DNA of 29,902 nucleotides, from contig DCXY01000007.1 of NCBI GenBank assembly GCA_002329155.1, positions 16,191-46,092 on the forward strand, read 5' to 3'. Shown here in pieces: positions 1 through 8,270 of this stretch. This DNA comes from Stenotrophomonas sp. UBA2124. GTDB lineage: Bacteria > Pseudomonadota > Gammaproteobacteria > Xanthomonadales > Xanthomonadaceae. The first letter of the stretch is position 1; the number at the start of each line of letters is the position of its first letter. Under the pieces are notes generated by a model. That model had not been told where the DNA came from. It did no database searches and saw only the letters and a program-made list of their open reading frames with translations. The translations under genes were made by a program, and so were the position numbers.

Positions 1-829
<829 letters not shown>

Positions 830-866
830 TGCTGCATCCTCTAATTAAATGCTTTGACTGTGCGCG

Positions 867-1730
867 TCAGACTGCTGCCGCGCCGCCGACGATTTCGGAA
901 ATTTCCTGGGTGATCGCTGCCTGACGGGCCTTGTTGTAGACCAGCTGCAGGGTTCCGATCAGCTTGTTCGCGTTGTCGCTCGCCGCCTTCATCGCCACCA
1001 TGCGTGCCGCATGCTCGGAAGCGACGTTCTCCAGCACCGCCTGGTACACCAGCGATTCGATGTAACGCGTGATCACGTGCTCCAGCACGGTCGCGGCATC
1101 GGGTTCGTACAGGTAGTCCCAGTCGTGCGAAGCCACCTGCTTCTCGCTCGGCGGCAACGGCAGCAGCTGGTCGAAGCTGGCCTTCTGCGTCATCGTGTTG
1201 ATGAAGCGGTTGTAGACCAGGTACACGCGATCGACCTTGCCTTCGGTGAAGGCGTCGAGCATGACCTTGATCACGCCGATCAGCGTTTCCAGCTTGGGCT
1301 GGTCGCCGATGTGGGTCACGCTGCCGACCATGTTCACGTTGACGCGACGGAAGAACACGCTGGCCTTCTGGCCGATGGTCACCATGTCGATCTCGGCGCC
1401 CTTGTCCTGCCAGGCGCGCATTTCGCCAACCGCCTTGCGGAACAGGTTGTTGTTCAGGCCGCCAGCCAGGCCGCGATCGGAGGAGATCACGATGTAGCCG
1501 ACGCGCTTGACGTTCTCACGCTCAACCAGGAACGGGTGCTGGAAATCGGTGCTGGCCTGGGCCAGGTGGCCGATCACCTGCTTCATCGCCTGCGCGTACG
1601 GACGCGAGGTCTTCATCCGATCCTGCGCCTTGCGGATCTTGGAGGCCGAGACCATTTCAAGCGCGCGCGTCACCTTGCGGGTGTTCTGCACGCTCTTGAT
1701 CTTGGTTTTGATTTCGCGTCCGCTTGCCAT
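867..1730 (-). CDS. atpG: ATP synthase F1 subunit gamma
   Basis: This is the central rotor stalk of F1, which couples c-ring rotation to conformational change in the alpha3beta3 head. The 287-residue product has the expected length. It begins MASGREIKTKIKSVQNTRKVTRAL, the conserved N-terminal coiled-coil helix, and ends in the second helix (ITQEISEIVGGAAAV), which pairs with it inside the head. The ATG at 1730 follows GGGAATAAGAG. The gene lies between atpA and atpD in the usual operon order. The gap from atpA is unusually long for this operon (107 bases) and holds three strong hairpins (see 1746-1823). Confidence 0.98.
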   Translation of the reverse strand: MASGREIKTKIKSVQNTRKVTRALEMVSASKIRKAQDRMKTSRPYAQAMKQVIGHLAQASTDFQHPFLVERENVKRVGYIVISSDRGLAGGLNNNLFRKAVGEMRAWQDKGAEIDMVTIGQKASVFFRRVNVNMVGSVTHIGDQPKLETLIGVIKVMLDAFTEGKVDRVYLVYNRFINTMTQKASFDQLLPLPPSEKQVASHDWDYLYEPDAATVLEHVITRYIESLVYQAVLENVASEHAARMVAMKAASDNANKLIGTLQLVYNKARQAAITQEISEIVGGAAAV

Positions 1731-1745
1731 CTCTTATTCCCGTGG

Positions 1746-1823
1746 CGCGGGGCCGGGCCCCGCGTTTGCCGTAGAGCGGAGCCAGGCTCCGCTGCTTTCA
1801 GTCCGGCGGGGCAACGCCCCGCC
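1746..1823. repeat. Three perfect hairpins between atpA and atpG, one a GTAG-headed SMAG-like element
   Basis: Three perfect inverted repeats lie side by side. CGCGGGGC with loop CGG is at 1746-1764. GTAG followed by AGCGGAGCC, a one-base loop and GGCTCCGCT is at 1771-1793. GGCGGGGC with loop AAC is at 1805-1823. The middle one has the GTAG head plus stem-loop described for SMAG repeats of Stenotrophomonas maltophilia. None is followed by a T tract on either strand, so they are not classical terminators. In the atp transcript they could protect or punctuate the mRNA between the alpha and gamma cistrons; that role is inference. Confidence 0.75.
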
Positions 1824-1837
1824 CAACATGACCGGTA

Positions 1838-3385
<1,548 letters not shown>

Positions 3386-3429
3386 CGTCAAGTCCTAGTG
3401 CCGGCGCGTGGCCGGACGATAAGTAGAAT

Positions 3430-3957
3430 TCAGTGTGCGAGCGCGGTCTGAAGGCGCGACAGCTTGCCCTTGAGCGAGCCATCGATGACCACGTCGCCGG
3501 CATCGATCACGGCGCCGCCGATCAGCGAAGCGTCCACCGCGGTCGTCACGTCGACGTCGCGGCCAAAACGCCTGCGCAGCGCAGCCTTGATCTTGTCCAG
3601 CTCCTCGGCCGACAGCTCCGAGGCGGAAGTCACCGTGGCCTTCACCACCTGTTCGGCCTCAGCACGCAGCTGGTCGAACAGGCCGGCGATTTCCGGCAGC
3701 TGCTGCAGGCGGTGCGAGCCGGCAAGCAGGTTCAGGAAACGGCCGAAGGTTTCACCCGCCGCTTCCGGGGCCAGCAAGGCAACAGCGTCACCGCGTGCCA
3801 GCTCCGGGTTGGACAGCAGGGCCGACACGCGCGGATCGGCGGCAACGCGGGCGGAGAACGCAAGCGCGTCCGACCACGGCGCGAACTTGCCTTCATCGCG
3901 CGCGATCGCAAACGCGGCGCGGGCGTACGGGCGGGCAAGCGTGAGGGCCTGGCTCAT
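3430..3957 (-). CDS. atpH: ATP synthase F1 subunit delta
   Basis: This 175-residue subunit joins the top of the F1 head to the peripheral b-subunit stalk. The N-terminal helical domain starts MSQALTLARPYARAAFAIA, typical of delta/OSCP. The C-terminal region (GRDVDVTTAVDASLIGGAVI and DGSLKGKLSRL) matches the conserved tail that contacts the b subunits. Only three bases separate it from the end of atpF, so the two are probably translationally coupled. Confidence 0.97.
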   Translation of the reverse strand: MSQALTLARPYARAAFAIARDEGKFAPWSDALAFSARVAADPRVSALLSNPELARGDAVALLAPEAAGETFGRFLNLLAGSHRLQQLPEIAGLFDQLRAEAEQVVKATVTSASELSAEELDKIKAALRRRFGRDVDVTTAVDASLIGGAVIDAGDVVIDGSLKGKLSRLQTALAH

Positions 3958-3960
3958 CTA

Positions 3961-4431
3961 TCAGATCTCCGCGGCCAGCTCGTCGAGCAGCGCCTTGTGG
4001 GCGTTGGCATCGATTTCGCGCTTGAGCAGCTTCTCGGCGCCGGTCACGGCCAGAGCGGACACCTGCTTGCGCAGATCTTCGCGGGCACGGTTGGCGGCGG
4101 CGTCGATTTCAGCCTGGGCCAGTTCTTTCTGGCGGTTGGCTTCGGCGATCGCTTCGTTCTTGGCGGCTTCAACGATCTGGTTCGCACGGGCGTGGGCCTG
4201 GTCGATGATCTCGTTGGCCTTGCCGCGAGCTTCCTTCAGCGCCTCGTTGACCTTCACTTCGGCCTGGGCCAGATCCTTCTGGCTGCGGTCGGCAGCGGCG
4301 AGGCCTTCAGCGATCTTCTGCTGGCGCTCTTCGATGGCCTTCAACAGCGGCGGCCAGATCTTGGTCGCGATGATCCAGATCAGCGCGGCAAAAGCCAGGG
4401 CCTGTGCAAACAGGGTCAGATTGATATTCAT
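3961..4431 (-). CDS. atpF: ATP synthase Fo subunit b
   Basis: This is the peripheral stator stalk, present as a dimer. The 156-residue product (E. coli b is also 156) has one N-terminal membrane helix, about residues 5-25 (LFAQALAFAALIWIIATKIW). A long charged, Ala/Glu/Lys-rich coiled coil follows to the C-terminus and would bind delta. It is preceded by a 112-base gap from atpE containing a GC-rich hairpin and is followed almost at once by atpH. Confidence 0.97.
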   Translation of the reverse strand: MNINLTLFAQALAFAALIWIIATKIWPPLLKAIEERQQKIAEGLAAADRSQKDLAQAEVKVNEALKEARGKANEIIDQAHARANQIVEAAKNEAIAEANRQKELAQAEIDAAANRAREDLRKQVSALAVTGAEKLLKREIDANAHKALLDELAAEI

Positions 4432-4463
4432 GGTTTAGCTCAATCGCTGGTGTCGGGGGTGGA

Positions 4464-4483
4464 CGCGCCGCCGCAGCGGCGCG
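4464..4483. other. Hairpin in the atpE-atpF intercistronic gap
   Basis: CGCGCCGC and GCGGCGCG form a perfect 8-bp stem with loop CGCA, 60 to 80 bases after the atpE stop codon in the transcribed (minus) direction. A second, weaker stem (GGCTGCC/GGCAACC) lies at 4505-4522. There is no T tract. Subunit c is needed in many copies per complex, so a 3' hairpin that stabilises or attenuates the message would fit; this is inference. Confidence 0.5.
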
Positions 4484-4543
4484 ACCGGACCTTCATCCGA
4501 AGCCGGCTGCCCGAGGGCAACCGACCATCTCACTGCAAGCGGA

Positions 4544-4846
4544 TCAGCCAGCCAGCTTGGCGGCTTCGGCCAGCAGGGCCGAGGCCATCGGGTTTGCGAA
4601 GGCCAGCAGCAGGCCGACGGCGACCGAGATGATGAACGCGGCGTCGATCAGGCCGGCGGTGATGAACATGCGCACCTGCAGGACCGGGATCAGTTCCGGC
4701 TGGCGAGCGGCCGATTCCAGGAACTTACCAGCCATGATGGCCAGACCCAGACCAGCGCCCAGTGCGGCGAGGCCGATCATGATGCCGACGGCGAGGGCGG
4801 TGGAGCTCTGAACTTGGGCGAGGTTGGTCAGGACGGCGAAGTACAT
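4544..4846 (-). CDS. atpE: ATP synthase Fo subunit c
   Basis: This is the proteolipid subunit of the proton-driven rotor ring. The 100-residue product is a two-helix hairpin. Helix 1 is glycine-rich (GIMIGLAALGAGLGLAIMAG). The polar loop contains ARQPEL at about 47-52. Helix 2 carries the proton-binding acid Asp68 in GLIDAAF. The protein is about 20 residues longer than E. coli c, mostly through an N-terminal extension (MYFAVLTNLAQVQSSTALA) and a longer tail. The acid is Asp, and I see no sodium-type ligand set, so proton coupling is expected. GGAG lies seven bases before the ATG. Confidence 0.97.
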   Translation of the reverse strand: MYFAVLTNLAQVQSSTALAVGIMIGLAALGAGLGLAIMAGKFLESAARQPELIPVLQVRMFITAGLIDAAFIISVAVGLLLAFANPMASALLAEAAKLAG

Positions 4847-4919
4847 GGTTATCTCCAGGAACTTAAGTAGCTAAGGGTGATGAAACGGATGAAGGTTGGA
4901 ACTGGTTGAAACTCGTAAC

Positions 4920-5717
4920 TCAGTGGCTGTCTTCCGACAGGCTCAGGTACACGATGGAAAGCATCATGAAAATGAAGGCCTGCAGCGGAATCACCAGCAG
5001 GTGGAACAGCATCCAGCCCAGGCCGAACGCACCACCGGCAATGGCACCGAAGACACCGGCACCACCCAGCACCCAGATCAGCAGGAAGACGATTTCGCCG
5101 CCGAACATGTTGCCGAACAGTCGCATCGCCAGAGAGATCGGCTTGCTCAGCCACTCGACGATGTTGAGGATCAGATTGAACGGCATCATCCACTTGCCGA
5201 ACGGAGCCGTCAGGAATTCCTTGATGAAGCCGCCGATGCCCTTGGACTTCAGCGCGAAGAAGATCATCAGGAAGAACACGCTGATGGACATGCCCAGGGT
5301 GGCATTGACGTCGGCGGTGGGCACCGGCTTCCAGTAGTGGATGCCCGCCAGCTCAAGTGGCTTGGCGATGAAATCGGCCGGGATCATCTTGATGAGGTTC
5401 ATCAACAGGATCCAGAAGAAGATGGTGATCGCGATGGGCGTGATCAGCTTGCTCTTGCCGTGGTAGGTGTCCTTGGCCTGGCGGTCAACGAACTCCAGGC
5501 AGATTTCCACGAAGGCCTGCCACTTGCCCGGCACCCCGGCGGTGGCCTTGCGGGTGGCCATCCAGAAGGCGAACACCATCAGCAGGCCCATCAGGACCGC
5601 GGTGATGATGGTATCGACGTGGATGGTCCAGAAGGCACCGCCGTCCCCGACCTTGGCGGTCAGGTTCTGCAGGTGATGCTGGATGTAGGAGGTAGGTGTA
5701 AGCGCCTCGCCTGCCAT
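4920..5717 (-). CDS. atpB: ATP synthase Fo subunit a
   Basis: This is the stator channel subunit that passes protons to and from the c ring. The 265-residue product has about five or six hydrophobic segments. The essential arginine is Arg199, in the motif LAMRLFGNMFGGE of the penultimate long helix. The N-terminus (SYIQHHLQNLT) and the C-terminal segment (LQAFIFMMLSIVYLS) are characteristic of the family. The start is the ATG at 5717, 25 bases after atpI. Confidence 0.98.
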   Translation of the reverse strand: MAGEALTPTSYIQHHLQNLTAKVGDGGAFWTIHVDTIITAVLMGLLMVFAFWMATRKATAGVPGKWQAFVEICLEFVDRQAKDTYHGKSKLITPIAITIFFWILLMNLIKMIPADFIAKPLELAGIHYWKPVPTADVNATLGMSISVFFLMIFFALKSKGIGGFIKEFLTAPFGKWMMPFNLILNIVEWLSKPISLAMRLFGNMFGGEIVFLLIWVLGGAGVFGAIAGGAFGLGWMLFHLLVIPLQAFIFMMLSIVYLSLSEDSH

Positions 5718-5742
5718 GTGTCCGGAACCCTTTAGTAATCGA

Positions 5743-6108
5743 TCAACGTCTGGCCAAGGCCAGAACCTGGAACATCAGCGCCACTGGAATTGCCGCCAGC
5801 AGCGCCAAAGGAGGAAGCCGCCACCAGACGAAGCCCAGCACCAGCACGGCGACAATCAGCACCGTCTTCAGCAGGAACGCCATCAGCAGGCGGACCATTG
5901 CTGAACCGGCGGCCTGTACGCCACCGCCGAGTGCCACCCATGCTGCCAGGCCGCCACCCGCAACCACCGCCACGCCGGACACCAGGGCGCCCAGCGCGTA
6001 CTTTGGCCCCATGAACAGGAAGGCCAGAGCCAGGACCACCACTGCAGCCAGCGGGTAAACCGCGGCGCGCAACATCAGTCGCCGACCCGCTTCAACGGAG
6101 TTCAGCAC
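5743..6108 (-). CDS. atpI: ATP synthase subunit I (AtpI)
   Basis: This small membrane protein opens the operon; in other bacteria AtpI assists c-ring assembly and may help with magnesium or calcium supply. The 121-residue product has four hydrophobic segments (for example AAVYPLAAVVVLALAFLF and LMAFLLKTVLIVAVLVLGFVW). It diverges rapidly in this family, so the call rests on topology and on its place directly upstream of atpB. The start is a GTG at 6108 with AGGA about ten bases upstream. An internal ATG at codon 12 is possible but would cut into the N-terminal arm. Confidence 0.88.
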   Translation of the reverse strand: MLNSVEAGRRLMLRAAVYPLAAVVVLALAFLFMGPKYALGALVSGVAVVAGGGLAAWVALGGGVQAAGSAMVRLLMAFLLKTVLIVAVLVLGFVWWRLPPLALLAAIPVALMFQVLALARR

Positions 6109-6176
6109 GTGAATTGTGTCCTGCTTAGGTCAAGGGAAGAGCCGAGCCGCGCAGAGGCGCCTCGTCGAGCCGCGAA

Positions 6177-6206
6177 ATTATAACAGGGGGACATTTTGTG
6201 AGACAA
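6177..6206 (-). promoter_or_regulatory. Promoter of the atp operon
   Basis: On the minus strand TTGTCT (6201-6206) and a perfect TATAAT (6177-6182) are separated by 18 bases, a near-consensus sigma-70 promoter. Transcription would start near 6170, leaving a leader of roughly 60 bases before the atpI GTG. It is the only strong promoter-like sequence I see ahead of the operon. Confidence 0.8.
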
Positions 6207-6570
6207 CCGCCTCTGGTCATCCCATATGACTATGCAAGTTGCCGCAATTCCACGGTTTTTCACTCCCACAGGCGGTTCGGGGTAACACACCCCATGTTGC
6301 AATGCAGCATGGGAACTTCCCTGCACCTGCCCGGTCTGATGTTCCGCGTCCGTCGCCATTACCTCGTCGATGCCAGCGGCGGACCGGGTGAGGTGGTGCT
6401 GTCCTATCCCCGCAGCACCACCTCACCGCAATTCGGCCTGCAGCGCGCAGGCCGCGCCACGGCAGGCTCTTCGCCCTGCCCTGCACACTCCGTGCACAGT
6501 TCGATCACGCATGCGGTACACGCCATTGGCGATAGTTCCTGCTTGGTCAAACAAGCAAGAAGGTATTGCA
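6207..6570. other. Non-coding region between the atp promoter and the outer-membrane protein gene
   Basis: This divergent intergenic stretch of about 360 bases has no convincing gene: the open frames running through it do not resemble any protein I know and run into the downstream gene out of frame. It holds an interrupted dyad at 6291-6313 (arms CCCATGTTGCA and TGCAGCATGGG, one mismatch that would be a G-U pair in RNA). It also holds the three-hairpin block listed separately and a short GCTTG/CAAGC repeat at 6541-6556 just before the ribosome site AGAAGG (6559-6564). I could not place a confident promoter for the plus-strand gene. Confidence 0.55.
6387..6480. other. Block of three consecutive hairpins (possible structured leader or small RNA)
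   Basis: Three inverted repeats follow each other closely. A 15-bp perfect stem (arm GGTGAGGTGGTGCTG, 11-base loop) is at 6387-6427. An 8-bp perfect stem (CGGCCTGC, loop AGCGC) is at 6434-6454. A 6-bp stem (GGCAGG, 8-base loop) is at 6461-6480. No T tract follows on either strand. On the plus strand the block would sit about 90-185 bases ahead of the outer-membrane protein gene and could be its 5' leader; a separate small RNA or a protein-binding operator are alternatives. The sequence matches no riboswitch or repeat family I recognise. Confidence 0.5.
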
Positions 6571-7395
6571 ATGCGCAACATCCGCTTCCTCCCCGCTCTG
6601 GCACCCTGCGCACTGGCACTGGGTCTGTTCCATGCACTGCCGGCACAGGCCGCTGAAGACGACCCGCGTTTCACGCTGCGCCTGGGCGCGATGAACATCG
6701 ACAACGACAACACTCTCCGTGGCAGCACCAATATCGGCGGCCAGGACTTCAAGCTGTCCGAAGACTTCAAGATGGGCGGCAAGGAATGGGAGCCGCGCTT
6801 GGATGGCCTGTTCCGCATCAGTGACCGCCAGCGCCTGATCTTTGATTACTTCAAGTACGACAAGGACCGCCGCGAGACGCTGGGTGACACCATCAGCTAC
6901 AACGGCACCACCGTGCCGGCCGGCAGCTTCGTCAAGGGCGAGCTGAAGTACCAGGTGGGCAGCCTGGTGTACGACTACTCGGTGGTCGATGGCGAGCAGT
7001 TCGATCTGGGCCTGCAGATCGGTGCCGAGTACGCCAAGGTCAGCGCCAAGGGCTTCGCCGATCTGGGTGACCTCTATCAGGGCCGTTTCCTTGATGAGTC
7101 CACCGACGGCATCGCGCCGGTGGTAGGCGCACGCCTGACCTTCACTCCGTCGGAGAACTGGCTGATCAACATCCAGGGCCAGTATCTCAACACCCGCTGG
7201 GGCAGCTTTGACGATTACAAGGGCGACCTGAGCCGCGCCAATGCGATCGTGCAGTACAACTTCAACCGCAACTTCGGCATCTTCGCCGGCTATGACTGGT
7301 TCAAGCTGGACGCCGACAAGCGCGGCGCTGATGGCACGGTTGGCCTGAAGCAGGAGTTCAAGGGCCCGCTGGCAGGCGTGAGCCTGTCGTTCTGA
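6571..7395 (+). CDS. Putative outer-membrane beta-barrel protein
   Basis: The product is a 274-residue exported protein of unknown function. A signal peptide ends at about residue 27 (LPAQA before AEDD). The mature part alternates hydrophobic and polar residues, with aromatic girdles and many short turns, and ends in the strand GPLAGVSLSF with a terminal Phe, the usual outer-membrane assembly signal. The start at 6571 was chosen because AGAAGG lies eight bases upstream and the signal peptide begins there; the frame is open further upstream but without signal-peptide character. It stands alone, divergent from the atp operon. I do not recognise a named family. A porin or surface barrel is the most that can be said. 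Confidence 0.75.
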   Translation: MRNIRFLPALAPCALALGLFHALPAQAAEDDPRFTLRLGAMNIDNDNTLRGSTNIGGQDFKLSEDFKMGGKEWEPRLDGLFRISDRQRLIFDYFKYDKDRRETLGDTISYNGTTVPAGSFVKGELKYQVGSLVYDYSVVDGEQFDLGLQIGAEYAKVSAKGFADLGDLYQGRFLDESTDGIAPVVGARLTFTPSENWLINIQGQYLNTRWGSFDDYKGDLSRANAIVQYNFNRNFGIFAGYDWFKLDADKRGADGTVGLKQEFKGPLAGVSLSF

Positions 7396-7414
7396 CCCTG
7401 GCGCCACGCAAGCC

Positions 7415-7455
7415 CCCTCCCTTTGGCACCGCCAAGGGGAGGGATGGGGAGGGTA
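7415..7455. repeat. Single copy of the CCCTCCC/GGGAGGG palindromic repeat
   Basis: CCCTCCCTTTGGC (7415-7427) and GCCAAGGGGAGGG (7431-7443) form a 13-bp stem with one G-T pair and loop ACC. A second G-rich stretch follows, giving four G runs within 7436-7454. This is the same monomer type that forms the 208-bp array at 19 kb. It lies between two convergent genes, 20 bases after the barrel gene stop, and may act as a transcription punctuation element; it lacks a T tract. Confidence 0.6.
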
Positions 7456-7489
7456 AGCCCTTCGACCATGCATCGGTAAAGGCCCCGCT

Positions 7490-8209
7490 CTATTTCTGTG
7501 TGGCACCTGCGGCATTGGTAACAACGGGAACAGGAAGCATCTGTGTCACCACGCAGATGTAGTCTTCCAGCGCCATCAAATGCACCTCGGCGCGGCGCTG
7601 GTTGACCTGTGCGATGGCACCTTCCATCGGCTGCGGCTGCCATCTGCCATCGACGGGAATCAGCTGACTTCCATAACGCTGGGGCTTGCCGGAATTGACC
7701 AGTACGCGGTCGGTCAGCAGTGCAAAACTGTCTGGCTGCACGTCACCACTTTCCACCAGTGGCATGACGTTCTCCAGCACTTGGCGCTGGAAATCCACAT
7801 CCCGGTCGGCGTGCTGCACCAGCAACCATGCCGCTGCCACGCCATCAGCGCCCACCTCTCGCACAGGGGGAAGGCCACCATGCTCGGCCACGATCTTCTT
7901 GATCATCGGCAGGTTCGCCGCATCCACCGCCAGCATTTTCTCGATCATCGGTTGCGACCAATCACCGGCGCGCACTTCCTGATCGACACGCCTCATCTCC
8001 AGCAACCGCTCCTGCAAGCGGGGGTTGGCAGGCGCGACATCCACTGCAGCCCGGGAATCCTTCTGTTGACGTTGCGCTTCCGCCTTGACGAAGGCCGACG
8101 CGCCCGGGCAACTGGATAGTGCTGCGGCAAGTGCCGGATCATCCTCCGCGGCATAGGCGCTGTGCGCGAACAACATTGCCGCTGCCAATAGACCCGGCCA
8201 CCGTGCCAC
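7490..8209 (-). CDS. Exported protein, DUF6624-like, function unknown
   Basis: This 239-residue protein has an N-terminal signal peptide (ARWPGLLAAAMLFAHSAYA, cleavage before AEDD). The mature part is largely helical. It contains the run ADRDVDFQRQVLENVMPLVESG, then DSFALLTDRVLVNSGKPQRYGSQ, which I associate with DUF6624 proteins; this is recall, not a search. The start is a GTG at 8209, supported by AAGGAGG upstream and by the signal peptide. The frame stays open further upstream to 8461, but that part overlaps lpdA and its terminator. The gene lies downstream of the lpdA terminator, so it is probably transcribed separately. Confidence 0.6.
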   Translation of the reverse strand: MARWPGLLAAAMLFAHSAYAAEDDPALAAALSSCPGASAFVKAEAQRQQKDSRAAVDVAPANPRLQERLLEMRRVDQEVRAGDWSQPMIEKMLAVDAANLPMIKKIVAEHGGLPPVREVGADGVAAAWLLVQHADRDVDFQRQVLENVMPLVESGDVQPDSFALLTDRVLVNSGKPQRYGSQLIPVDGRWQPQPMEGAIAQVNQRRAEVHLMALEDYICVVTQMLPVPVVTNAAGATQK

Positions 8210-8239
8210 GCCCCACCCTCCTTTCAGTCCACCGAAACA

Positions 8240-8265
8240 ACGACGCCCCGTTGAAGGGGCGTCGT
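8240..8265 (-). terminator. Rho-independent terminator after lpdA
   Basis: ACGACGCCCC and GGGGCGTCGT form a perfect 10-bp stem with a 6-base loop, five bases past the lpdA stop codon. In the minus direction it is followed by TGTTTC, a weak T-rich tail. It would end the aceF-lpdA transcript. Confidence 0.8.
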
Positions 8266-8270
8266 GTGCA

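Noticed and set aside
3386..3391. TTG start two codons upstream of the chosen atpA start
   Set aside because: It leaves almost no room for the AGGA ribosome site, and the family N-terminus is MATTLNPSE or similar.
6198..6656. Plus-strand open frame of about 152 codons crossing the hairpin block
   Set aside because: It runs out of frame into the signal peptide of the barrel gene and has no conserved-looking segments or ribosome site.
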